Assembly: GCA_003219675.1 (NCBI GenBank)
Contig: QHPW01000229.1
Span: 6,117 to 15,767, forward strand
DNA: 9,651 bases
Origin: Verrucomicrobiota bacterium
GTDB taxonomy: Bacteria; Verrucomicrobiota; Verrucomicrobiia; Limisphaerales; AV2
Direction of reading: 5' to 3'
The first letter of the stretch is position 1. Every line of letters begins with the position of its first letter. Under the pieces are notes generated by a model. It saw only the letters and a list, made by a program, of their open reading frames with translations. It was not told where the DNA came from and did no database searches. Both the position numbers and the translations under genes were made by a program. Positions 1 to 6,525 of this stretch are shown piece by piece.

Positions 1-467
1 GCTTCATGGAAGCCTACTCACGCCTGGCGCGACTGCCGCAGCCGAAACTCCAGCCGCTCGAAATCGAACCGCTGATTCGACGCGTGGTTGGTTTGGAGGT
101 TCGAGTACCGGTGGTTCTGGTGCCCGGCCCCGGCGTCATGATCCAGGCGGATGGCGATCAATTGGAACAAATGCTCATCAATCTGGTCCGCAACGCCGCC
201 GATGCTTCGCTCGAAACCAAAGGCGGAGTCAAGGTGGGATGGGCCACAGCCGGCCCGCTCCTGGAAATCCGGGTTGAAGATGAAGGGCCGGGTTTATCCA
301 ACACCGCCAATTTGTTTGTCCCTTTCTTCACCACCAAACCGGGCGGCTCCGGCATTGGCCTGGCCCTGAGCCGCCAGATCGCCGAAGCGCACGGCGGCAG
401 CCTGACACTGGAAGGCCGGCGCCAGGGCGCCGGTTGCATCGCCAGACTGCGTTTGCCCCTGAATTAA
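1..467 (+). CDS. Sensor histidine kinase, C-terminal part (5' end outside window)
   Basis: This is the ATP-binding (HATPase_c) half of a two-component sensor kinase; the reading frame is open to the left edge, so the gene starts upstream. Counting from the Met at position 6, the N box is at about residues 56-66 (LINLVRNAADAS, with the Mg-binding Asn), the G1 box at 91-96 (EDEGPG), the F box at 106-111 (PFFTTK) and the G2 box at 113-121 (GGSGIGLALS). These are the standard Bergerat-fold motifs and all are intact. The first visible residues (AYSRLARLPQP) look like the end of the dimerisation helix, so the phospho-accepting His and any sensor domain lie outside the window. The gene is on the opposite strand from, and about 6 kb away from, the response regulator in this window, so pairing cannot be claimed. 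The Met at 6 is internal and is not a start. Confidence 0.9.
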   Translation, partial: FMEAYSRLARLPQPKLQPLEIEPLIRRVVGLEVRVPVVLVPGPGVMIQADGDQLEQMLINLVRNAADASLETKGGVKVGWATAGPLLEIRVEDEGPGLSNTANLFVPFFTTKPGGSGIGLALSRQIAEAHGGSLTLEGRRQGAGCIARLRLPLN

Positions 468-642
468 GCCCGCCTCCGCCCTGAATACAAATCATTGACC
501 CTTGCCTCAAGTGTACTCCCGGTCCTGTCCAATCCTGGAATCGTGCAAATTGAAATCTCGATGAACCACGGCCCGCCGCTTCGCGTGCGATCAATCGGGC
601 ATGATGAGTGTTGTGGCTCCGTCGCTTTCACCTGAAACTTTT

Positions 643-672
643 TTGAAACAAACAGAGACGGGCTCGTGTAGT
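643..672 (+). promoter_or_regulatory. Possible sigma-70-type promoter for the 703-1119 gene
   Basis: TTGAAA (643-648) and TGTAGT (667-672) are separated by 18 nt, matching the -35 and -10 consensus at 5/6 and 4/6 positions. This would place the transcription start about 25 nt before the ATG at 703. The rest of the 468-702 gap shows no other clear feature and no kinase terminator hairpin. Support is by motif only. Confidence 0.25.
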
Positions 673-702
673 CGGAAGCCTAAGTGATTAGAAAGATTAA
701 AT

Positions 703-1119
703 ATGAAAAACACCCTGTCCCATTTGAGCTTGCACCGGCGCCAGGCAGTCGGCGCCGCTGCCCGCCGAAACAGCATCACCACGGTCGAGAGCAGGCTGGT
801 CAGAACCATCGTCCTCCCGGCCAAAGTCTCCTGCGCCGGTCACAGGACGGCCGTGGACTTCGCTCCGCCGCCGGATTTGAAGACGACCGCCGTAATGGAC
901 CATTGCAGGAATTCCCGAAAAGTGATGCCCTGCCCGCGGTTGCCCTGGAGAAGCGCTGTGTTGAACGGCGCGGAAAACGGATTGCTGCTGGAGCGAATGC
1001 TTTACTTCGTTCTTGCCACCACGAGCGTCGCTTCGCTGCTCATGGCCTTTTGGCAACTCCGCAGCCTCGAAGCGGGATGGGCGTCGTTCGTCGAACTGGT
1101 CGGGCGCATTGTTTCCTGA
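703..1119 (+). CDS. Hypothetical small protein with C-terminal membrane segment
   Basis: This 138-aa protein is not recognised as a known family. The first ~95 residues are basic, with several Cys and His and no obvious fold. Residues about 98-118 (from ERMLYFVLATTSV through LLMAFW) form one hydrophobic helix near the C-terminus, leaving about 20 residues after it. This suggests a tail-anchored or single-pass membrane protein. I call it a gene because this frame has strongly G/C-rich third codon positions, unlike the overlapping frames, a promoter-like sequence precedes it, and a strong hairpin follows 33 nt after its stop. The ribosome binding site is weak (AGAAAG about 13 nt upstream). It stands alone between the kinase gene and the convergent ATPase gene. 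The function is unknown and the gene call is only moderately secure. Confidence 0.5.
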   Translation: MKNTLSHLSLHRRQAVGAAARRNSITTVESRLVRTIVLPAKVSCAGHRTAVDFAPPPDLKTTAVMDHCRNSRKVMPCPRLPWRSAVLNGAENGLLLERMLYFVLATTSVASLLMAFWQLRSLEAGWASFVELVGRIVS

Positions 1120-1151
1120 GCATTCTTCCGGTTGGGTTGGGTGGAACGGTC

Positions 1152-1189
1152 AAGAATGGTTCCAGGTGTTCGCGCCTGGAACCATTCTT
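1152..1189. terminator. Perfect 15-bp hairpin, possible bidirectional terminator or REP-like repeat
   Basis: AAGAATGGTTCCAGG (1152-1166) and its exact reverse complement (1175-1189) flank an 8-nt loop, TGTTCGCG. The arms begin and end in A/T (AAG...CTT, then T), as in a weak rho-independent terminator. The element sits 33 nt past the stop of the + strand small gene and in the gap before the convergent ATPase gene end. The T-run is short, so a dispersed palindromic repeat is an equally good reading. Confidence 0.5.
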
Positions 1190-1258
1190 TAAGTGAGGGC
1201 GCGTTGGGATTCCAATGAGCTTTTGGAAACACAAACCGTGGAGACTTCACACCAGCTC

Positions 1259-1329
1259 GTGGGGCGAGACTCCGTCGAGCCCGGATTCCTGTCGTGGAGA
1301 GATCAGGACTCGACGGAGTCTCGCCCCAC
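1259..1329. repeat. Long inverted repeat (21-bp perfect arms), REP/MITE-like
   Basis: The left arm at 1259-1279 (GTGGGGCGAGACTCCGTCGAG) is the exact reverse complement of 1309-1329. The 29-nt interior contains a second short stem, TCCTG (1287-1291) with CAGGA (1304-1308), leaving a 7-nt bulge. It begins 15 nt beyond the stop of the FtsK-like gene, in a convergent intergenic region. The stem is long, has an internal bulge and lacks a T-tract, which fits a mobile or dispersed palindromic element (REP/BIME or MITE type) better than a plain terminator, although it could also stop transcription. Copy number in the genome cannot be seen from one window. Confidence 0.65.
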
Positions 1330-1344
1330 CGTTAATGGGCGGAT

Positions 1345-4300
1345 TCACGCCAGCAAGCGGGCCAGATGCCGCGCCGCCTCCTCGATCCAAGCGGAATCGG
1401 GCAAGGCGTAAGGACGAAACGTTTCGAGCGTGCCCGCCTGGGCATTTTGGAGGACCGCGCGGTGGAGGCCGAGGTTGGCGGCTTTTGGCGTGTCAATGAG
1501 ACTGGCGGAGTCGGTGGCGCTCATCTGGAACAGCACCCGCAGTTCGAATTCACTCAGCGCTTTTCGGCTGAGGCAGCGGTTCACGTTATTGAGCGTGTCG
1601 CAAGCGCAGATGACGTGAAATCCAAGCTGGGTCCCGTCGCAGAGCATCTGGTTGAGTTGTTTGCCCGGATTGGCCGGCGCATTGGCGTCGTCCAGCGAAA
1701 CGCTGAAGTCGTCCTCGTACCGCAGCCCTTTGAACCGTTGAATGCCGTGGATGAACAGGTAAACCGACGGGGCTTTCGCCGCGCTTATGGGATCAGAACG
1801 CTTTTCAAATTCGCCCGCCAACGCGCCAAACACAGTCTCAAGTTCGAGGTTGCCCGCCAGTGTGATCTCGTGAGGAATAGCCCCGACAATTTTTTCGAGA
1901 ACCTCCCTGTGCCGCGACGCCGGGGGGCTGACGTCGAGCACGATGAATCGCGCGGCGCGGCGCGGGTGCTGGGCGGCCATGGAAACCAGGGAGACGCCCA
2001 GCATCGCCAAGGCGGCCTCATCGCGCTGGCCGAGGATGAGGAGGTTGTTGCCGCTCTGGCGATGGAAAACAACCTCAGTCGGACCTTTAATCGAGTTTGG
2101 AGCGCCAAGCCAGGCACGAGCGGCGGTTGTCGGCTTTATCGAATCGGCCGAAAGGAGGCGCCGAAGCACTTCATTCTCGCGCACATCAGCCGGAGCATTC
2201 CCTTCAAAGACAACCGGCGCGGCGCGCGGGGGGGCAGGAGGCCCGGCGCGGCGACGGATCTTATCGAGCCAGGTCTCGCGTTCTTCCTCGGAGAGCCAGA
2301 CGACTTGAAAAGGACTATTGCCCTCGACAGCGCCGGCGGCGTCGTTGTAGATGGCCTCGCCGGGTCGCGAGAGCAGGCGCGGCGCGGCGTTGTCGTCGTC
2401 CATGATGAGCATGGCGTCCGCCTCATTGCACTGCAGCGCGATGCGCACGACCATTTGTCCGAGCGTGGTGCGGGCAAGCGTGTAGGCGCCCCCGAGGGTC
2501 TGCGAACCGAGCAGCACGTGGATGCCAAAGGCGCGTCCCTGCCGGACAAGCCGATCGAGCAGGAGCGCGGCGTTCTGGGAAACCCGGTCGTCTTCGACGA
2601 AAAACTCCTGGAACTCGTCGATGATCAGAAGAGTTCGCGGCAGCGGCTCGGTGCCGCCGGCCCGTTTGTAACCGGGAAGGTCCTGGACCCCGATCCGACG
2701 GAAGAGGTCGCCGCGACGGCGCAGTTCCTCGTCCACCCGTTCGAGCACGCTCAGGCCGAACTCGCGATCGCTTTCGATGGCCACCACCCGCGCGTGTGGC
2801 AGTCTGTGGGTCGCGTAGCACTTGAATTCGACACCTTTCTTGAAGTCCACGAGGTAAAACTCGACCTGTTCCGGAGCGCACCACAACGCGAGGTTGGTGA
2901 CGATGACGTGAAACAGCGTGGATTTGCCGGAGCCGGTCTTGCCGGCAATAAGAACATGCTGGCGAGTCCCTTTGCCCAGGGCCAGTTGTTGAAACTTCGT
3001 CGCGCCGGTGCGGCCGATGGGAACGCGCAGTTCGTTGGAGGTCTCCAAAGTCCAGAGCGCGGAATCTTCCGGGGCGATTTCACCGAAAGGCATTTCCACG
3101 CGATTGGAATCGACGCTGATGCGGCCGACCTTCTCCAGGAAGGCGGTCGCCCGTTCCGGGTCGGGCGGAGGATCCAGGATCAGAATCGTGCCTTCGAGTG
3201 GTTTGTCGGCAAGGACGAGGCGGTCGGCTTTGGAGGATCGGACGCGCACGCCGGCCTTGCGAAGGTCATCGGGCCCGAAGTCTGCCGTCGTGGATTTTCT
3301 CGTGTCCCAATGGATGAGGGTGAACACGCCACACCGCGGCCCGCTGGCGGCGATGCTGAGAAGACGCCTCATCGACAAATCGCTGAAGTTGACCGGAAAA
3401 TCGGCGACCACGAGGAAATGATACGGCTCGGCGATGCGGCCCGCCTGTTGGTTGTATTCCGCGATGCTCGCGTATTCGTTGCGAAGATAAAGCTGGGTGA
3501 CTTTTTCGATGTGCTCGTTCAACTCCGCGAGCCGTTGTTCGATGTGATCGGGCTGCGTCCAGATGCGACGATTGATGAGGCGGTCCTCGTGGTCGGTGAG
3601 GTGCATCAGACCCGCAAAGCTCTGTCCGAGGTCCACCGGGTCGAGGATGGTGAACACGACACGACCGGGAGGCGCGACAGAAAGAAGCCGGAGCACAAGA
3701 TTGTTCAGCGCCCCAATCGCGAGCGGGCGCCCCAGCGGCAGCGAAAATCGGGCCGGTCCGGGCAGCGCCAACCGCGGGTCATGCGGCAGCGACCCGGCGA
3801 GTTGTTCGACATTCACCTCCAGGCGCCCGAAGGGTGTGGCGGCGGCGAATTCCCGGGGAGGGATCCACTTTTCCCAAAACACCGCGCGCCAGTCCGGACA
3901 GAGTTTGTCGGCTGATTCCCGCGCCGCCGCGAACGCGTCGTAAACGGCCTGAGTGGTCTTCCTCCATTCAACCTCGAGCGCCTCCCATTGGGTCTGCTGG
4001 TTTGATTCAAACTGCTTCTTTTTCGCCGAACGCGATGATTCGAGCCGGGCGCGTTCCGCTTCCATTTCATCCTTCAAACGGCCGGCGTGCCGGTCGCGCT
4101 CCTGTTGCAGGTGTTCCAGACCTTGTTGACAGAGATGTTCGCTTTTCGCGGCGGCGCGCGAGAGTTTGGCGTCGAGGTGACGCTGCAGATCGTTCCGCAT
4201 CGTTTCCGCCTGGCTCACCGCCTGGTTCCAGTGTTGGTGGAGCTGCTCGGTCCTGGTTTCGGCATCGTGGCGGAGGCGCTCGCTTTCCTTCTGGTAATTG

Positions 4301-5280
4301 GCTTCGGCGGTTTTCTGGCAGGCAACCAGCCGCGCTCGTGCGCCGGCAATCGAGGCGGCCAATCTTTTTGCCGGCGGCCCGCCCATAAGCCGGCCAAGCA
4401 AGTGAAGAATAATTACACAGCCGAGGGAAACGGCGAAGGAGACGCCGGCCTGCTGCCAGGTGAAAACTCGTCCGCCTGGACGCGGAATCAGCAAGACAGC
4501 CGCGACGTGTCCGATCAGGAGCAGCGGAACGAACAGCCTCAACGGAATCAGACCGAACAGCAGCGGCAACGGCAGGATGCGGAACCAACGGAGCTTCCGT
4601 TTTGTCACCGCGAAAAGCGCGCGAAACTCCTCCAGCAGCCGGTGTTCGTCGGGCGCGGAACTCACGTCACGCTCGCCTGCCCCTTGGACACCCTCTGCAC
4701 CGAAGGCGGGGGGTGGGGTGAGGGGGCTGCGGTCCGCACCGTTCGAGCCCGATGAGGGTTCGTCAGGCAAGTCCGCGAGGCGTCGGAATCCGGCGTATCC
4801 GCGGAAGGCGGAGCGTGTTTTACGTTCCAGAACAGCCAGGGCGTCCTGTTCGCGGGCCAAATCCTGCTGAAAGCTCGCGAAGTTTTTGTCCGACTGCTTT
4901 TGGAGGGCTTCGTGATTGCGGCTGGTTAACAGCAACTCGCTCTGAACTTCGTTGATCTGACGTCCTTCGTGGCTTTCGATGCGCTTGAGGTGTTGTTTCC
5001 TGGCGGTGGTCTGGGCGCGAAGCATCCTGGCTTTGCGTTGATGGTGACGGGATTCCAGTCGCTCCTTGCCGGATTGAAACAAGCCATCTGATTCGGCGAT
5101 GGCGCCGGCGAGCCGCGACTCCAATTCTTTGATCTCCTGGTCGAACTGCCAGTCGAGGCGGGAACTGTTTTGTCTGAGCTCCTGGGCCAGTTGTTCCGTA
5201 CGTGCGGTCGAGTCCTGGACGACGCTTTTGAGGCGGTCCAGCAGTTCCAGCGTCCGTTCCACGGCCAGATTACTGTTCAC
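1345..5280 (-). CDS. Membrane-anchored FtsK/SpoIIIE-family ATPase, type VII secretion (EccC/EssC)-like
   Basis: This is a 1311-aa protein read from GTG at 5280. I prefer this start to ATG at 5340 because AGGAG lies 5 nt ahead of the GTG and because it leaves only an 11-nt overlap with the upstream gene. Domains in order: coiled coil (about 5-160); Pro/Gly/Ser linker (171-212); two membrane segments (about 234-266 and 277-297); coiled coil (about 305-460); a degenerate FtsK-like module (about 516-700, no P-loop); a canonical module with Walker A GKTGSGKST (780-788), Walker B LLIIDE (884-889) and GSQ (925-927); a Pro-rich linker; and a second degenerate module (about 1065-1290), where GQRDEAALA replaces Walker A and LFIHGI replaces Walker B. 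Two N-terminal membrane helices followed by serial FtsK modules, next to WXG100-like genes, fit the motor of a type VII-like secretion system. A DNA translocase is the alternative, but the context argues against it. Confidence 0.85.
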   Translation of the reverse strand: MNSNLAVERTLELLDRLKSVVQDSTARTEQLAQELRQNSSRLDWQFDQEIKELESRLAGAIAESDGLFQSGKERLESRHHQRKARMLRAQTTARKQHLKRIESHEGRQINEVQSELLLTSRNHEALQKQSDKNFASFQQDLAREQDALAVLERKTRSAFRGYAGFRRLADLPDEPSSGSNGADRSPLTPPPAFGAEGVQGAGERDVSSAPDEHRLLEEFRALFAVTKRKLRWFRILPLPLLFGLIPLRLFVPLLLIGHVAAVLLIPRPGGRVFTWQQAGVSFAVSLGCVIILHLLGRLMGGPPAKRLAASIAGARARLVACQKTAEANYQKESERLRHDAETRTEQLHQHWNQAVSQAETMRNDLQRHLDAKLSRAAAKSEHLCQQGLEHLQQERDRHAGRLKDEMEAERARLESSRSAKKKQFESNQQTQWEALEVEWRKTTQAVYDAFAAARESADKLCPDWRAVFWEKWIPPREFAAATPFGRLEVNVEQLAGSLPHDPRLALPGPARFSLPLGRPLAIGALNNLVLRLLSVAPPGRVVFTILDPVDLGQSFAGLMHLTDHEDRLINRRIWTQPDHIEQRLAELNEHIEKVTQLYLRNEYASIAEYNQQAGRIAEPYHFLVVADFPVNFSDLSMRRLLSIAASGPRCGVFTLIHWDTRKSTTADFGPDDLRKAGVRVRSSKADRLVLADKPLEGTILILDPPPDPERATAFLEKVGRISVDSNRVEMPFGEIAPEDSALWTLETSNELRVPIGRTGATKFQQLALGKGTRQHVLIAGKTGSGKSTLFHVIVTNLALWCAPEQVEFYLVDFKKGVEFKCYATHRLPHARVVAIESDREFGLSVLERVDEELRRRGDLFRRIGVQDLPGYKRAGGTEPLPRTLLIIDEFQEFFVEDDRVSQNAALLLDRLVRQGRAFGIHVLLGSQTLGGAYTLARTTLGQMVVRIALQCNEADAMLIMDDDNAAPRLLSRPGEAIYNDAAGAVEGNSPFQVVWLSEEERETWLDKIRRRAGPPAPPRAAPVVFEGNAPADVRENEVLRRLLSADSIKPTTAARAWLGAPNSIKGPTEVVFHRQSGNNLLILGQRDEAALAMLGVSLVSMAAQHPRRAARFIVLDVSPPASRHREVLEKIVGAIPHEITLAGNLELETVFGALAGEFEKRSDPISAAKAPSVYLFIHGIQRFKGLRYEDDFSVSLDDANAPANPGKQLNQMLCDGTQLGFHVICACDTLNNVNRCLSRKALSEFELRVLFQMSATDSASLIDTPKAANLGLHRAVLQNAQAGTLETFRPYALPDSAWIEEAARHLARLLA

Positions 5281-5485
5281 AATCGCTCCTGATTTTTCTG
5301 AGGACACTTTCAAGGTTCGCAATGCCGCTGATGGCCGCATTCACCGTGGACTCGAGTTCCAGCAGGTATCGTTCCTCAAATTCCCGGGCTTTGTCATCTC
5401 TCCAGTAATCCCGGGTCTGCCGCCATCGGCCCAGCAAGTCCTTGGTTAGCGCCGCCAGACGAGCGCCATTTGCGCTCGTGCTCAT
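5270..5485 (-). CDS. Small helical W-x-D protein, WXG100-like
   Basis: This 71-aa protein starts at ATG 5485, chosen because GGAGG (5496-5492) lies 6 nt upstream. A longer in-frame version from 5650 would run back into the neighbouring gene. It has a short N-terminal helix, then YWRD (residues 27-30), then a long amphipathic helix (about 31-68) with EFEERYL. Helix, W-x-[GD] turn, then helix is the WXG100 (ESAT-6-like) layout. However, the Trp is at position 28 rather than about 43, so the first helix is shortened and family membership is inferred. There is no signal peptide and no YxxxD/E export tail after the second helix. It overlaps the FtsK-like gene by 11 nt. A likely role is as a substrate or partner of that ATPase. 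A 103-nt palindromic insert separates it from the gene upstream. Confidence 0.75.
   Translation of the reverse strand: MSTSANGARLAALTKDLLGRWRQTRDYWRDDKAREFEERYLLELESTVNAAISGIANLESVLRKIRSDCEQ
5286..5290 (-). promoter_or_regulatory. Ribosome binding site fixing the GTG start of the FtsK-like gene
   Basis: AGGAG on the - strand lies 5 nt before GTG (5280-5278). No comparable site precedes the in-frame ATG at 5340. The site lies inside the end of the upstream 71-aa gene, whose TAA stop (5272-5270) falls just after the GTG, so the two are probably translationally coupled. Confidence 0.7.
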
Positions 5486-5603
5486 GGAGAGCCTCCACGA
5501 TTCCAGAATCGCGCATCGGGACCATGAACCGACCTGGACAAATTCGTGTTGCATATGCAACACGAATTTGTCCAATAGATTATGGGGTTCATGGAAAGCC
5601 TCC
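5482..5603. repeat. Nested palindrome flanked by a 15-bp direct repeat (insertion-like)
   Basis: Positions 5535-5574 form a perfect 40-bp palindrome with no loop (arm TGGACAAATTCGTGTTGCAT, centre GCATATGC). Outside it, CCATGAACC (5522-5530) pairs exactly with GGTTCATGG (5586-5594). The whole is bracketed by two direct copies of TCATGGARAGCCTCC (5482-5496 and 5589-5603), which differ at one base and are 107 bp apart. On the coding strand these copies are ribosome binding site plus ATGA. The simplest reading is a small palindromic element inserted at a former stop/start overlap with duplication of the target. Replication slippage is an alternative. Confidence 0.75.
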
Positions 5604-6164
5604 TTCGGGGGCGGGGGGTTCGGCCGTCTGGTTCCGCCGGGCCGCGACATCCGCGTCGCCGGTTTGCGTCCGGGGATCGAGCGGAGAAGGCGCAGACATT
5701 TCGGCGTAGGCAGCGAGGGTGGACACGGCTCCTTCGAGGAAAGCGACGGCCTTGCTCATGTCATAACCGAGCAGCTGGCGCAGTTGCACGACAACTTTTG
5801 TGCGGGATTCCACTTCGGTCTCGTATCGCCGGAGCCATTGTTTCACGCGGGCCAGGCCGTCCTCTGCCCTGTGGAGTGCGAGCTTTGCTCTGTTGACGGC
5901 CAATCGTCTGGCCTTGATGGCCTCCGGCATGTCGGACAGCCGGGCGGTCAAAAGTTCCTGCTCCGCCTGGGCCATCTCTTTGGTTCGCTGGTGAACCAGT
6001 TTCTTCCAATAAAGCTGACGGTCGGTTTCAAGCCAGATCCGGGTCCGGACCACGTCCTCGCTGACTTCGTCCAGGAGGCGGCCTCCTTTCTCCAGATAGA
6101 CGATCAGGCTGGATTTGAAGGCCTCGAGGGCCTCGACCGACGTGACCTGGGCGGGCTGCGGCAT
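5589..6164 (-). CDS. Coiled-coil protein of the WXG100/FtsK operon
   Basis: This is a 191-aa, almost wholly helical protein not matched to a named family. Residues about 8-50 form an amphipathic helix ending in RTRIWLETDRQLYWKK. Residues about 55-125 are a long charged coiled coil rich in Glu, Lys, Arg, Gln and Ala. Residues about 126-155 are a more hydrophobic helix (LLGYDMSKAVAFLEGAV), and the last ~35 residues are a Pro/Ala/Gly/Glu-rich tail likely to be disordered. There is no signal peptide or membrane segment. The ATG lies 2 nt after the stop of the WXG100-like gene and has no clear ribosome binding site of its own, implying translational coupling. Its position between two WXG-type proteins and ahead of the FtsK ATPase suggests a cytoplasmic chaperone, scaffold or exported helical partner. 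That role is inference. Confidence 0.8.
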   Translation of the reverse strand: MPQPAQVTSVEALEAFKSSLIVYLEKGGRLLDEVSEDVVRTRIWLETDRQLYWKKLVHQRTKEMAQAEQELLTARLSDMPEAIKARRLAVNRAKLALHRAEDGLARVKQWLRRYETEVESRTKVVVQLRQLLGYDMSKAVAFLEGAVSTLAAYAEMSAPSPLDPRTQTGDADVAARRNQTAEPPAPEGGFP

Positions 6165-6166
6165 GA

Positions 6167-6439
6167 TCAGTGTTGGGACAAGTACTCCTCGATGCGCTGA
6201 GCTTTCCTCAACAGGAACGGCGTGTGCTGGCTGGAGATTTCCATGAATTTTGCCAGCGCTCTCATGGTTTGTCTGAACTCCTCGGCAAACCTGGCATGCT
6301 CCTGGTCCTGCCAGGTATCACCCAGCGCTGAAAACCTCGCCTGCAGCAGGGTGATTCTGTTCTGGAGATCCTGGTTAAACCGCTTCAGTTCCTCGGCGAA
6401 ACGCCGCACCTCCGCCGGATCCATGATGGCTTTCGACAT
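6167..6439 (-). CDS. WXG100 (ESAT-6-like) family protein
   Basis: This 90-aa protein starts at ATG 6439, chosen because it gives the usual WXG100 length of about 100 aa. The frame stays open to 6535, but the extra 32 residues do not look like part of the family. The layout is helix (about 7-38), TWQDQ turn with W43-Q-D45, then helix (about 48-88). The Trp position and the helix-turn-helix hairpin match ESAT-6/EsxA-type proteins, with Asp replacing the Gly of W-x-G. Such proteins are small alpha-helical dimers exported by type VII systems through an FtsK-type ATPase, and one is encoded three genes downstream. The C-terminus (EEYLSQH) lacks YxxxD/E. It is the first gene of the four-gene operon and is preceded by a weak ribosome binding site (GAAAG) and a 282-nt leader/intergenic region. 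Confidence 0.82.
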   Translation of the reverse strand: MSKAIMDPAEVRRFAEELKRFNQDLQNRITLLQARFSALGDTWQDQEHARFAEEFRQTMRALAKFMEISSQHTPFLLRKAQRIEEYLSQH

Positions 6440-6525
6440 GATATTTCTTTCAGTCAAGGGTTGACGCGCTCCAACCGGCCGGAGAGTCACCGCTTCATAA
6501 GCAAGTTCACAAAGACCAAAGTCGA

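Noticed and set aside
684..1196. A 170-codon + strand frame overlapping the 703-1119 gene.
   Set aside because: The translation is rich in Arg, Gly and Pro, without hydrophobic structure, and its codon third positions lack the GC bias seen in the 703 frame. It also runs through the hairpin at 1152-1189.
1366..3915. An 849-codon open frame on the + strand opposite the FtsK-like gene.
   Set aside because: It is a mirror of the GC-rich third-position bias of the real gene. Its translation is low in recognisable motifs, while the - strand frame carries Walker A, Walker B and membrane segments.
5522..5594. The palindrome region as a CRISPR repeat.
   Set aside because: There is no regularly spaced array; it is a single nested inverted repeat with one direct-repeat pair.
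5486..5650. An N-terminal extension of the 71-aa W-x-D protein to a start at 5650.
   Set aside because: It would overlap the end of the coiled-coil gene and translate through the palindromic insert. ATG 5485 has an ideal GGAGG site.
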